The notes under the pieces were generated by a model. The model was given only the letters and a program-made list of their open reading frames with translations, was not told where the DNA came from and searched no databases. Shown here one piece after another: positions 55,113 through 63,561 of a stretch of DNA of 64,000 nucleotides (within the stretch, counting starts at the first letter, position 1; the number at the start of each line of letters is the position of its first letter). A program made the translations under genes and the position numbers. Source of the DNA: Micromonospora sp. RHAY321 (GTDB lineage: Bacteria > Actinomycetota > Actinomycetes > Mycobacteriales > Micromonosporaceae); contig NZ_JAMHIW010000008.1 in the NCBI RefSeq assembly GCF_023896955.1, positions 186,001 to 250,000 of the forward strand. The letters run 5' to 3'.

Positions 55113-56258
55113 TCAGGCGTGGCCGTTGAACGCGTCGCGCATCCGCGAGAAGAAGCCGCCCTGCTTGCTCAGCTCGGCGACCTCCTCGCCGCGGGTCTTG
55201 GCGAAGTCGCGCAGCATCCGCTCCTGGTCCGGGTCGAGCTTCGTCGGCGTCCGGACGTCCAGGTGGACGTAGAGGTCGCCCCGGCCGGTGCCGCGCAGGT
55301 GCGGCACGCCGCGGGCACGCAGCCGCAGGGTACTGGCCGGCTGGGTGCCGGCCTTGACGTCGACCGTCTCCTCGCTGTCCAGCGTCTTGATGGTCAGCCG
55401 GGTGCCCAGTGCCGCCGCGGTCATCGGCACGGTGACCCGGCAGTGCAGGTCGTCGCCCTTGCGGGAGTACACGTCGTGCGGCCGCTCGTGGATCTCCACG
55501 TAGAGGTCACCGGCGGTGCCGCCACCCGGGCCCACCTCGCCCTGCTGGGCCAGCCGGATCCGCATGCCGTCCTCGACGCCGGCCGGGATCTTGACAGTCA
55601 GCGAGCGGCGGGTCCGCACCCGGCCGTCGCCGGCACAGGTGGGGCAGGGGTGCGGGATGGTGGTGCCGTAGCCCTGGCAGACGGTGCACGGCCGGGCGGA
55701 GACGACCTGGCCGAGGAAGGTGCGCTGCACCGACTGCACCTCGCCCCGACCCCCGCACGCCTCACAGGTGGCCAGGTGGGTGCCGGCGGCCGTGCCGGCG
55801 CCGGAACAGGTGGTGCAGAGCACCGCGGTGTCGACGGTGATCGGGGCCTCGACGCCGAACGCCGTCTCGTGCAGGTCCAGCTCCAGCCGCAGGATCGCGT
55901 CGGCGCCCGGACGGGTGCGCGGGCGCGGACCACGCGCGCCGCCCCCCGCGCCGCCGAAGAACGCGTCCATGATGTCCTGGAAACCGACGAACGGGCCGGC
56001 GCCGCCGGGACCGCCCGGACCACCGGCGCCGCCGCCACCCGGGGCGAGCGGGTCGCCACCCAGGTCGACGATCTGCCGCTTCCGGTCGTCCGAGAGGACC
56101 TCGTACGCGGCGTTGATGTCCTTGAACTTCTCCTGTGCCTCCGGGTCCGGATTGACGTCCGGGTGGAACTGGCGCGCCAGCTTGCGGTAGGCGCGCTTGA
56201 TCTCGTCGTCGGAGGCTTCCCGGCTCACACCGAGGATGCCGTAGTAGTCCCTGGCCAC
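55113..56258 (-). CDS. dnaJ: Chaperone DnaJ (DnaJ2)
   Basis: Hsp40 co-chaperone of DnaK, 381 residues. The J domain starts [31 protein letters not shown] with the HPD tripeptide at 32-34. A Gly-rich linker ([10 protein letters not shown]) is followed by four zinc motifs ([32 protein letters not shown]) and a substrate-binding C-terminus. The GTG at 56258 gives the usual VARDYY start; an ATG 18 bases earlier is possible. It lies 73 bases after hrcA, the second DnaJ type of actinomycetes. Confidence 0.97.
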   Translation of the reverse strand: MARDYYGILGVSREASDDEIKRAYRKLARQFHPDVNPDPEAQEKFKDINAAYEVLSDDRKRQIVDLGGDPLAPGGGGAGGPGGPGGAGPFVGFQDIMDAFFGGAGGGARGPRPRTRPGADAILRLELDLHETAFGVEAPITVDTAVLCTTCSGAGTAAGTHLATCEACGGRGEVQSVQRTFLGQVVSARPCTVCQGYGTTIPHPCPTCAGDGRVRTRRSLTVKIPAGVEDGMRIRLAQQGEVGPGGGTAGDLYVEIHERPHDVYSRKGDDLHCRVTVPMTAAALGTRLTIKTLDSEETVDVKAGTQPASTLRLRARGVPHLRGTGRGDLYVHLDVRTPTKLDPDQERMLRDFAKTRGEEVAELSKQGGFFSRMRDAFNGHA

Positions 56259-56331
56259 TGCGTTCCGTGTCCTCATGTTCGTCTCGCGTTGCGCCGGTCG
56301 GCGGCCGCAGCCGGCCGTCGGCCCTGACTGG

Positions 56332-57354
56332 TCAGTTCTGGGCCAGCAGCTCGCCCACGTAGCGTGCCACGGCGCGCACCGTGGCGATGGTGCCGGGGTA
56401 GTCCATGCGGGTGGGCCCCAGCACCCCCAGGCCGCCCACGATGGTGGCGCCCGGGCCGTACCCGGTGCTGACCACCGAGGCGGCGCGCAGGTTGTCGAAC
56501 TCGTTCTCGTCGCCGATGAGCACCCGGGTGGTGCTCGGCTCCGTCTCGCCGATGAGCTTGAGCAGCACGACCTCCTCCTCGAGCGCCTCGAGGATCGGCC
56601 GCAGGGAGCCCTGGAAGTCGAGCAGGCCGCCGCGTGTGAGGTTGGCGGTGCCGGCCAGCGCGATCCGCTCCTCGTGCCGCTCGACCAGCGTCTCCAGCAG
56701 CACCGTGGCGAGGGTGGTCATCGTCGGGCGCAGCTCGGGCGGCGCCTCGTCGACCAGCGTCTGCACCAGCGGCGGCGTGTCGGACAGCCGGGCGCCGGCG
56801 AGCTTCTCGTTGACCAGCCGGCGCAGGTCGGTGACGTCGTCGGCGGGCACCGGCCCGGGCAGCTCCACGAGCCGCTGCTCCACCCGCCCGGTGTCGGCGA
56901 TCATGACGAGCATCAGCCGGGTGGTGGAGATCGGCACCAGCTCCAGGTGCCGCACCGAGGAGCGGGCCAGGCTCGGGTACTGCACGACTGCCACCTGCCG
57001 GGTCAGCTGCGCGAGCAGCCGCACCGTGCGGTGCACCACGTCGTCGAGGTCGACCGCGCCGACCAGGAAGCGCTCGATGGCCCGGCGCTCGGCCGGGCTG
57101 AGCGGCTTGACCCGGGACAGCCGGTCGACGAAGAGCCGGTAGCCGCGGTCGGTGGGCACCCGCCCCGCACTGGTGTGCGGCTGCCGGATGTAGCCCTCCT
57201 CCTCCAGCACGGCCATGTCGTTGCGGACCGTGGCCGGGGACACACCAAGCTGGTGCCGCTCGACCAGCGCCTTGCTGCCGACGGGCTCCTGGGTGGAGAC
57301 GTAGTCCTCGACGATGGCGCGGAGCACGGCGAGCTTGCGGTCGTCGAGACCCAT
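56332..57354 (-). CDS. hrcA: Heat-inducible transcription repressor HrcA
   Basis: Repressor of class I heat-shock genes, 340 residues. The winged-helix N-terminus carries [28 protein letters not shown] and [36 protein letters not shown]; the C-terminal dimerisation and folding-sensing domain ends in [26 protein letters not shown] perfect CIRCE element lies 57 bases upstream of the ATG at 57354, which has GGAGG ten bases before it, so it represses its own hrcA-dnaJ operon. The GroE folding state usually controls its activity. Confidence 0.97.
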   Translation of the reverse strand: MGLDDRKLAVLRAIVEDYVSTQEPVGSKALVERHQLGVSPATVRNDMAVLEEEGYIRQPHTSAGRVPTDRGYRLFVDRLSRVKPLSPAERRAIERFLVGAVDLDDVVHRTVRLLAQLTRQVAVVQYPSLARSSVRHLELVPISTTRLMLVMIADTGRVEQRLVELPGPVPADDVTDLRRLVNEKLAGARLSDTPPLVQTLVDEAPPELRPTMTTLATVLLETLVERHEERIALAGTANLTRGGLLDFQGSLRPILEALEEEVVLLKLIGETEPSTTRVLIGDENEFDNLRAASVVSTGYGPGATIVGGLGVLGPTRMDYPGTIATVRAVARYVGELLAQN

Positions 57355-57411
57355 CCTCCGCACCTCCTGTCGCACGTCGGCCGCCGCCCACGGTGGGGTC
57401 GGCGGGCCGTC

Positions 57412-57438
57412 CTGGCACTCGACTGTAACGAGTGCCAG
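57412..57438. promoter_or_regulatory. CIRCE element upstream of hrcA
   Basis: CTGGCACTC and GAGTGCCAG are perfect nine-base inverted repeats separated by nine bases, matching CIRCE (TTAGCACTC-N9-GAGTGCTAA) with the GC-rich form known from actinomycetes. It is the HrcA binding site. Confidence 0.95.
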
Positions 57439-57577
57439 TCTACGTCGGCGTGCCCGCCAGCGCGATGATCAACGACGCACCGTCGGTGCGGTCCGGGACG
57501 CCGGGTGGCCGAGCGGCCTGCCGGGCCGGCGGTGTCGCTCTGGTGCGCCGTTGCCGTGGACCCCTACCGTGACATCC

Positions 57578-58219
57578 ATGACTGAACCTCCTCGCCCTCC
57601 CGGAGCGGGTGACCCCGGCAACTACCCGCCGGAGCCGACCTCCCCGGGCTCGTCCCCCTCGGCCGAGCCACCCACCGCACCACTGTCCGGGGCACCCGCA
57701 CCGGGCGGCTATCCCCCGGCCGGTGGCTATCCGCCGCCCACCGGTGACCAACCGCCGTCAGGCGGCTACCCTCCGCCCGGTGGCTACCCTCCGCCCGGTG
57801 GCTACCCTCCGCCCGGTGGCTTTCCTCCCGGCGGTTATCCGACCGGTGGCGCGTACGGGCCGCCCGCCGGTGGCTTCGCCAACAACGAGGACAAGACCTG
57901 GGCCCTGGTCGCGCACTTCGGCGGCGCCCTCGGCGCCCTGATCAGCTTCGGCCCGCTGGGCTTCGTCGCCCCGCTGGTGGCCTACCTGGCCCGTGGCCAG
58001 CAGTCGCCGACCGTCCGGGCGCACGCCCTGGCCGCGCTGAACTTCCAGATCCTCTGGTCGATCATCGCGTTCGTGCTGCTCTTCGTGAGCTGGTGCCTGC
58101 TCTTCCTGCCCAGCATCGCGGTGGTGGTGATCCAGATCCTGTTCGGCATCATCGCCGGGATCAAGGCCAACGAGGGCACGCCTTACCGCTACCCGATGTC
58201 CGCCAACTTCATCAAGTGA
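57578..58219 (+). CDS. Gly/Pro/Tyr-repeat protein with C-terminal DUF4870-like membrane domain
   Basis: 213 residues. The N-terminal ~100 residues are disordered and Pro/Gly-rich, with near-identical GGYPPP units (residues ~60-90). The C-terminal half has the DUF4870 pattern: NEDKTWALVAHFGGALGALISFGPLGFVAPLVAYLARG, AHALAALNFQILWSIIAFVLL and IIAGIKANEGTPYRYP. Such proteins are small membrane proteins of unknown function. No ribosome binding site precedes the ATG, but TACCGT lies seven bases before it, consistent with a leaderless message. Confidence 0.85.
   Translation: MTEPPRPPGAGDPGNYPPEPTSPGSSPSAEPPTAPLSGAPAPGGYPPAGGYPPPTGDQPPSGGYPPPGGYPPPGGYPPPGGFPPGGYPTGGAYGPPAGGFANNEDKTWALVAHFGGALGALISFGPLGFVAPLVAYLARGQQSPTVRAHALAALNFQILWSIIAFVLLFVSWCLLFLPSIAVVVIQILFGIIAGIKANEGTPYRYPMSANFIK
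57764..57835 (+). repeat. Tandem 18-bp repeat encoding GGYPPP units
   Basis: Three identical copies of GGCTACCCTCCGCCCGGT (57764-57781, 57782-57799, 57800-57817) and one diverged copy follow one another without gaps inside the gene at 57578-58219. Identical DNA copies rather than mere codon choice suggest recent slippage expansion. Confidence 0.9.
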
Positions 58220-58249
58220 CCGGGTCGGCCGCTCCCCCGGCCGGCCCGG
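58220..58249 (+). terminator. Hairpin terminator after the DUF4870-like gene
   Basis: A 12-base stem (58220-58231 with 58238-58249, one G-T wobble) with a six-base loop starts immediately after the stop codon. Confidence 0.65.
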
Positions 58250-58271
58250 CGCACCGTCACCCGCGGCGGTG
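58250..58271 (-). terminator. Hairpin terminator after hemW
   Basis: CGCACCG (58250-58256) and CGGTGCG (58265-58271) form a seven-base stem eight bases past the hemW stop, back to back with the terminator of the convergent gene. Confidence 0.5.
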
Positions 58272-58279
58272 CGACCGGG

Positions 58280-59503
58280 TCAGGGGAGCAGGTCGCGGAC
58301 CACGGCGTCGGCGAGGAGCCGGCCCCGCAGGGTGAGCACCGCCCGGCCGGCCGCGTACTCCGGGCCGGCCAGCAGGCCGTCGGCCAGCGCCCGCTCGGCG
58401 CCGGCCCGACCGGTGGCGTCGAGCACCGCCAGCGGCAGGCCGCTGGCCAGCCGCAGCCGCAGCATCACGTCCTCCATGTGCGCCTCGTCGACCGTGAGCA
58501 CCTCCCGGGCGAGGCCGGGAGACGTGCCGGCGGCCAGCCGCTGGGCGTACGCCGACGGGTGCTTCACGTTCCACCAGCGCACCCCGCCGACGTGGCTGTG
58601 CGCCCCCGGCCCGAGGCCCCACCAGTCCGCGCCGGTCCAGTAGAGCAGGTTGTGTCGGCACCGGGCCTCGTCGGTGCGGGCCCAGTTGGAGACCTCGTAC
58701 CAGGACAGGCCGGCCGCGCCGAGGGCGGCCTCCGCGGCCAGGTAGCGGTCCGCGGCGACGTCGTCACTGGGGTACGGCAGCTCGCCGCGACGCATCCGCG
58801 CGGCCAGCCGGGTGCCGTCCTCCACGATCAGGGCGTACGCGCTGACGTGGTCCACCCCGGCGGCGACCACCTGCTCCAGCGAGGCGGCGAAGTCCTCGGC
58901 CCGCTCCCCCGGAGTGCCGTAGATCAGGTCGAGGTTGACGTGCTCGAACCCGGCGTCACGCGCCTCCAGGGCGGCGGCGGTGGCCCGACCCGCGCTGTGC
59001 TTGCGGTCGAGGATCGCCAGCACACCGGGTGCGGCGGACTGCATGCCCAGCGAGATCCGGGTGTAGCCGGCGGCCCGCAGCAGCTTCAGCGATTCCGGGG
59101 TGACCGACTCCGGGTTGGCCTCGGTGGTCACCTCGACGTCGGCGGCCAGCCCCCAGGTGCGGTCGATGCCGTCGAGGATGCGGGCAAGATCGTCGGCAGG
59201 GAGCAGCGTGGGCGTGCCGCCGCCGACGAAGACCGTGTCGACACGGGGCGGTGGGCTGTCGCCGAGCACCCGGGCGGCGAGGGCCAGCTCGGCCAGCACG
59301 GTGTCGGCGTACCCCTCGCGGCTGGCGCCACCGCCGAGCTCGGCGGCCGTGTAGGTGTTGAAGTCGCAGTAGCCGCAGCGGCTGGCGCAGAAGGGCACGT
59401 GCACGTACACGCCGAAGCCGCGCTCGCCGACCGCGGCGGTGGCGGTGGCGGGCAGCGATCCGTCGACGGGGACGGTCTCACCATCTGGAAGGACGCCGGG
59501 CAT
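58280..59503 (-). CDS. hemW: Radical SAM protein HemW
   Basis: Radical-SAM haem chaperone or haem-insertion protein, related to coproporphyrinogen III dehydrogenase HemN; 407 residues. The [4Fe-4S] motif is Cys39-x3-Cys43-x2-Cys46 in FCASRCGYCDF; the following GGGTPTLLP, EANPESVTPESL and RISLGMQSAAPGVL are the family pattern. HemN-type oxidases have extra N-terminal residues missing here, so HemW is favoured. The ATG at 59503 lies 20 bases from the divergent enoyl-CoA hydratase start. Upstream frame extension overlaps that gene and is unlikely. Confidence 0.93.
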   Translation of the reverse strand: MPGVLPDGETVPVDGSLPATATAAVGERGFGVYVHVPFCASRCGYCDFNTYTAAELGGGASREGYADTVLAELALAARVLGDSPPPRVDTVFVGGGTPTLLPADDLARILDGIDRTWGLAADVEVTTEANPESVTPESLKLLRAAGYTRISLGMQSAAPGVLAILDRKHSAGRATAAALEARDAGFEHVNLDLIYGTPGERAEDFAASLEQVVAAGVDHVSAYALIVEDGTRLAARMRRGELPYPSDDVAADRYLAAEAALGAAGLSWYEVSNWARTDEARCRHNLLYWTGADWWGLGPGAHSHVGGVRWWNVKHPSAYAQRLAAGTSPGLAREVLTVDEAHMEDVMLRLRLASGLPLAVLDATGRAGAERALADGLLAGPEYAAGRAVLTLRGRLLADAVVRDLLP

Positions 59504-59522
59504 GGCCACTAGTGTGCCCGGC

Positions 59523-60311
59523 ATGACCTCTCCCGACGTCCTCGTGCGGGTCGCCACGGCCCGTGGGGTGACCACCCTCACCCTGGACAGCCCGCACAAC
59601 CGCAATGCGCTCTCCACCGGTCTGATGACCCAGTTGCTGGCCGGGCTGGCCGACGCGGTGGCCGACGACGCGGTCCGGGTGATCGTGCTCGACCACACCG
59701 GCCCGGTCTTCTGCTCGGGTGCCGACCTGAAGGAGACCGCTGCGGCGTACGCCAGCGGGACGGTGCCGGCCGGGATGCTGGGCGACGTGCTCGCGGCGCT
59801 CTGGGAGTGCCCGAAGCCGGTGCTGGCCCGGGTGGCCGGGCCGGCGCGGGCCGGCGGGCTGGGCCTGATCGCCGCCGCGGACCTGGCGGTCTGCGCCGAG
59901 GAGGCGACGTTCGCCTTCACCGAGGTGCGGATCGGGGTGATCCCGGCGGTGATCTCGGCGACCGTGCTCCCCCGGCTGCACCCGCGTGCCGCCGCCGAGC
60001 TGTACCTGACCGGGGACACCTTCGACGGCCGGCGGGCGGCCGAGATCGGTCTGGTCACCGCGGCGGTGCCGGCGGACGGGCTGGACGCGGCGGTACACCG
60101 GTACTGCGACTCGTTGGTGCGGGGCGCGCCGGGTGCGCTGGCCGGCGCGAAGGAGTTGCTGCGCCAACCGGGCACGGCCGAGCTGCGCGCTGAGCTGGCC
60201 CGGCTGTCCGCTCTGTCGACGGGCTACTTCCTCTCCGACGAGGGACGCGAGGGCGTCACCGCGTTCCGGGAGAAACGACCGGCGCGCTGGGTGCCCGCTC
60301 TCGACGTCTGA
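59523..60311 (+). CDS. Enoyl-CoA hydratase/isomerase family protein
   Basis: Crotonase-fold protein of 262 residues. It shows VTTLTLDSPHNRNALSTGLM, the oxyanion-hole region FCSGADLKETAA and GLGLIAAADLAVCAEEATFAFTEVRIGVIPA. The catalytic Glu of true hydratases is expected in the latter; here TEVRIGV retains one. The substrate is not clear. TAGTGT lies seven bases before the ATG, consistent with a leaderless transcript divergent from hemW. No other beta-oxidation genes are adjacent. Confidence 0.88.
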   Translation: MTSPDVLVRVATARGVTTLTLDSPHNRNALSTGLMTQLLAGLADAVADDAVRVIVLDHTGPVFCSGADLKETAAAYASGTVPAGMLGDVLAALWECPKPVLARVAGPARAGGLGLIAAADLAVCAEEATFAFTEVRIGVIPAVISATVLPRLHPRAAAELYLTGDTFDGRRAAEIGLVTAAVPADGLDAAVHRYCDSLVRGAPGALAGAKELLRQPGTAELRAELARLSALSTGYFLSDEGREGVTAFREKRPARWVPALDV

Positions 60312-60390
60312 GCGCTCCGGGCGGCGTTGCTGTGTGCGTCCTCGATGAGGGTCGGGGTGCCACCCGGGAACGGCGGCATCCCGGAGCCCG

Positions 60391-61155
60391 TCACCACGCG
60401 GTAGCGCCGCCGTCGACCGGGTAGTTCGCCCCGGTGATGTACGACGCCCGGTCGGACGCGAGGAAGACCACCAGTTCGGCGACCTCCTCGGGTTGGGCGA
60501 AGCGCTTGACGAGCGTCTTGCCGGTGATCGCGTCCCGGGCCGCCTGGTTGTCGCCGAGGTCGCGTTCGCTGGCCGGGCTCACGATGGGCCCGGGACTGAT
60601 CGCCACCGCGCGGATCCCGTGGGGCGCGCCTTCGAGCGCGAGTTGCCGGGTCATGCCGATGATGCCGGCGTTCGCGGCGGCGTGCCCCACCATCGGGGGG
60701 ACATGGCCACCGATCATTCCGGCCATGGAAGCGGCGCTGATGATGACGCCGCCACCGCGCCGGACCAGGTGCGGCCACGCGAACTTCGACACGAAGAAGG
60801 GAATGTCGAGTTCGCCGGTGATGGTGAACCGCCAGTCCTCGACGGAGAAGTCGGGCATCGGACCGAAGCGGAGGGCGGCCGCGTTGTTGTAGACCACGTC
60901 GAGCCCGCCGTAGGCCGCCACGGCGTCCTCGACGAGCTTGCGCACCTGCTCCGGGTCGGTGAGATCGACCGGGGCGATGCCCGTCATCTCACCTCCGGCG
61001 TTCCGGACGAGTTCGACCGTCTCGTTGTTGCCGTCGATCTGGATGTCGGCCCCGACGACCCGTGCGCCTTCTCGCGCGAAGGCCAGCGCCGCGACGCGGC
61101 CCAGACCTCCTCCGGTGCCGGTGATGAGCACTACCTTGCCATCCATCGTTCCCAT
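60391..61155 (-). CDS. SDR-family protein with a non-canonical active site
   Basis: 254 residues with a clear SDR fold: TGTGGGLGR (cofactor loop, residues 13-20), DVVYNNAAAL, Ser residues at 140/143 (VIISAASMAG), and the C-terminal ASYITGANYPVDGG. The invariant YxxxK is replaced by HxxxN (His158, Asn162) in VGHAAANAG, exactly aligned with YxASKAG of ordinary members. It is thus either inactive as an oxidoreductase or uses another chemistry. AAGGAGAAGG precedes the ATG at 61155. Two palindromic operators lie directly upstream. Confidence 0.9.
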   Translation of the reverse strand: MGTMDGKVVLITGTGGGLGRVAALAFAREGARVVGADIQIDGNNETVELVRNAGGEMTGIAPVDLTDPEQVRKLVEDAVAAYGGLDVVYNNAAALRFGPMPDFSVEDWRFTITGELDIPFFVSKFAWPHLVRRGGGVIISAASMAGMIGGHVPPMVGHAAANAGIIGMTRQLALEGAPHGIRAVAISPGPIVSPASERDLGDNQAARDAITGKTLVKRFAQPEEVAELVVFLASDRASYITGANYPVDGGATAW

Positions 61156-61188
61156 GGAACCTTCTCCTTGGCGTGTGGCCTGTCGGTG

Positions 61189-61228
61189 ATTGACATGTCA
61201 ATCGGAGATAAGCCCTTGACTGGTCAAT
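61189..61228. promoter_or_regulatory. Twin TTGACNNGTCAA palindromes upstream of the atypical SDR
   Basis: GATTGACATGTCAATC (61189-61204) is a perfect 16-bp palindrome, and TTGACTGGTCAA (61217-61228) is a second copy of its 12-bp core, with centres 26 bp apart. This is the form of a TetR-family double operator. No TetR gene is adjacent; the 287 bases from here to the next gene hold nothing else recognisable. Confidence 0.75.
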
Positions 61229-61515
61229 CACTTCCCAGCGACAGGGCCGCGGTGACGCGCGAGACAGGCCAGGACCGGGCGGGCGTCAGACGGCTGCCAC
61301 GGATCGGTGCAGGCAGCACGAATGCGGTGAGAACGCCCAGGCCCCGATTGTCGGCGAATTCAGCCGGACGGGAGGCGATATGGCAGGTGAGACCGGTGTC
61401 GAAGCGGGAACCTCGGGGTGAGCTGCGCCGGGCGGCCAGGGTCGAAACCGGTCGGACGACCCGGACCGGTCGCGGAGGGACGTACGCTTGTCGGACTGTC
61501 GATGTGGGGGTGTGG

Positions 61516-62370
61516 GTGCGAACTCGGGCAGCCGTGGCGGGTGGAGTGGTTCTCATCCTCGTCGCCGTGATCGCAGTCTGGCTCGTCGTGCGGCAGGTGG
61601 GGGACCGTCTGCAGCTGCCACTGTCGGCGCGGAAGTGCACCGTCCAGGCCGACGGCCGGGTCGCCCTGGACGCCGACCAGATGGCCAACGCGGCGACCAT
61701 CGCGGCGATCGGTGCGCAGCGTGGGATGCCGGAGCGGGCCGTGGTGGTCGCGCTGGCCACCGCGTACCAGGAGTCGGGGCTGCGCAACCTCGCCGACGGC
61801 GACCGGGACTCGGTCGGCCTGTTCCAGCAGCGCCCGAGCCAGGGCTGGGGCACCCCGACGCAGATCCGCGACCCGCGCTACGCGGCGAACCGCTTCTATG
61901 CGGCACTGAAGAAGGTGCGCGGCTGGGAGAAGATGCGGGTCACCGACGCCGCCCAGCGGGTGCAGCGCTCAGCCTTCCCCGAGGCGTACCAGAAGTGGGC
62001 CGACGACTCCGAGGTGCTCAGCCGGGCGCTGCTGGGCGACGCCACCGGCGCGGTCGCCTGCACGGTGGGGCGTACCCCGGTGATGCGCGGTGCGGCGGCG
62101 GCCGCGCAGCTGACCCGCAACCTGATGCTGGACTGGGGGTTGTCCGGCACGGACACGGCCGGGCAGACCGGGCTGGCGGTGACCGCGGGCGACCAGCGCG
62201 ACGGCTGGCGGTACGCGCACTGGCTGGTGTCGCACGCCCAGGACCACGGTGTGAAGCGGGTTCGCTTCGGCGACCTGGAATGGACCGCCCGGGACGGCAC
62301 CTGGGGCCAGGTGACCGGCGAGCAGGGTGCGACCGGCCAGGTGGTGGCCGAGGTGTTCGCCGAGGGGTGA
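61516..62370 (+). CDS. Exported lysozyme-fold-like protein of a widespread actinobacterial family
   Basis: 284 residues. A single N-terminal hydrophobic segment (AVAGGVVLILVAVIAVWLVV) anchors it, and the outside part contains TIAAIGAQRGMPERAVVVALATAYQESGLRNLADGDRDSVGLFQQRPSQGWGT, which has the ES-G and Q-Q-R pattern of transglycosylase/lysozyme-like proteins. Relatives are often mis-annotated as heavy metal transporters; no transport features are present. GTG at 61516 with GGGGG upstream is chosen among three in-frame GTGs. Cell-wall remodelling is a plausible role. Confidence 0.78.
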   Translation: MRTRAAVAGGVVLILVAVIAVWLVVRQVGDRLQLPLSARKCTVQADGRVALDADQMANAATIAAIGAQRGMPERAVVVALATAYQESGLRNLADGDRDSVGLFQQRPSQGWGTPTQIRDPRYAANRFYAALKKVRGWEKMRVTDAAQRVQRSAFPEAYQKWADDSEVLSRALLGDATGAVACTVGRTPVMRGAAAAAQLTRNLMLDWGLSGTDTAGQTGLAVTAGDQRDGWRYAHWLVSHAQDHGVKRVRFGDLEWTARDGTWGQVTGEQGATGQVVAEVFAEG

Positions 62371-62592
62371 GCGGGCCCGGATCTCTTAACCGGCAGTCAT
62401 CGCACAATCGGACAAAATCCCCTATAACGCCTTATTGATTGTCGAAATCTCACTCTGCGGAGCGGTTTCGCTGCGCATGGTCCGGCAGCGGTTCTTTCCT
62501 GCCGCGCGCCCTCCCCGACGCCGAGGTGATCGCGTTACGATCGGCGGCCTGTGCCAGAAATGGTTCCACCTCATGGGGAGGGGTACGACACG

Positions 62593-63495
62593 GTGTTCGA
62601 TTACGGCGACCGGACCGGCTACGAACCGATCAGCGACACTGACCGCAAGGAGTTCCACGAGCAGGGCTTCCTCCTGCTGCGCAACGTCCTGACGGAGGAC
62701 CACCGGGCGGCGCTGGAGGCGGCCGTGGACCGCGTCTACGCGGAGGAGCAGGCCAAGGGCAACACCAAGAAGGACGGCACGCTGCACCTGCTGGGCTTCC
62801 TGGAGCGCGACGAGCTCTTCGGCGAGCTGCTCACCCACCCGATCGCCTTCCCGTACATGTGGGGGCTGGCCGGCTGGAACATCTACACCCACCACAACCA
62901 CCTGGACGTCACTCCCCCGGCCCTGGAGCCGGAGAAGCCGTACTGGGGTTGGCACCAGGACGGGTACCGCCAGAACTCCGACCCGGAGACCATGGACCCG
63001 AACCTGCCCCGCCCGATGTTCTCGCTCAAGGTCGCGTACGTGCTCTCCGACCTCTCCGAGACCGGTCGCGGCGCCACGAAGGTCATCCCGGGCAGCCACC
63101 TGTGGAACTCGCTGCCCCGGCCCGCCGACCTGAGCGTGCACAACCCCGACCCGGAGGGCACGGTGGAGATCACCGCCAACCCGGGCGACGCCTTCATCTT
63201 CGACCGCCGGCAGTGGCACTCCCGGTCGACGAACCTGTCGACCATCACCCGCAAGATGCTGTTCGTCGGCTACACCTACCGGTGGATCCGCCCGCTCGAC
63301 GAGCTGCACCCCGACCTGGACGGCGAGTGGTACCGCAACCGCACGCCGGTGCAGCGCCAGCTGATCGGTGAGGGCACCCACACCGCGAACTACTGGGGCA
63401 TCAACTGGGACGGGTACGTCGACGACGAGATCCCGCTGCGCAAGGAGCTCAAGGAGCGCGGTCTGCTGGACCGCAACATCCCCTGGCTCCGCTGA
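62593..63495 (+). CDS. Phytanoyl-CoA dioxygenase (PhyH) family protein
   Basis: Fe(II)/2-oxoglutarate dioxygenase of 300 residues. The iron ligands are His121 and Asp123 in WGWHQDGY and distal His209 in RRQWHSRSTN; the 2-oxoglutarate-binding Arg is in TITRKMLFVGYTYRW. GATKVIPGSHLWNSLPRP is also typical. The substrate is unknown: family members hydroxylate ectoine, fatty acyl-CoAs or natural products. The GTG at 62593 is chosen because GGGGAGGGG lies nine bases upstream. A TATAAC at 62423-62428 may be its -10 element. A strong terminator follows. Confidence 0.88.
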   Translation: MFDYGDRTGYEPISDTDRKEFHEQGFLLLRNVLTEDHRAALEAAVDRVYAEEQAKGNTKKDGTLHLLGFLERDELFGELLTHPIAFPYMWGLAGWNIYTHHNHLDVTPPALEPEKPYWGWHQDGYRQNSDPETMDPNLPRPMFSLKVAYVLSDLSETGRGATKVIPGSHLWNSLPRPADLSVHNPDPEGTVEITANPGDAFIFDRRQWHSRSTNLSTITRKMLFVGYTYRWIRPLDELHPDLDGEWYRNRTPVQRQLIGEGTHTANYWGINWDGYVDDEIPLRKELKERGLLDRNIPWLR

Positions 63496-63505
63496 CCCAC
63501 CGACC

Positions 63506-63541
63506 GGGAGCCCCTGTCATCCGACGATGACAGGGGCTCCC
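63506..63541. terminator. Strong bidirectional terminator between PhyH and MOSC genes
   Basis: A perfect 16-bp stem (63506-63521 with 63526-63541) closes on a four-base loop CGAC, 10 bases after the PhyH stop and 20 bases from the MOSC stop. Confidence 0.85.
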
Positions 63542-63561
63542 GCGCGTCCGGCGGTTGTCCG

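Noticed and set aside
60493-61515. Upstream extension of the lysozyme-like gene
   Set aside because: The first half is antisense to the SDR gene and the second crosses its operators; a membrane-anchor start at 61516 is more sensible.
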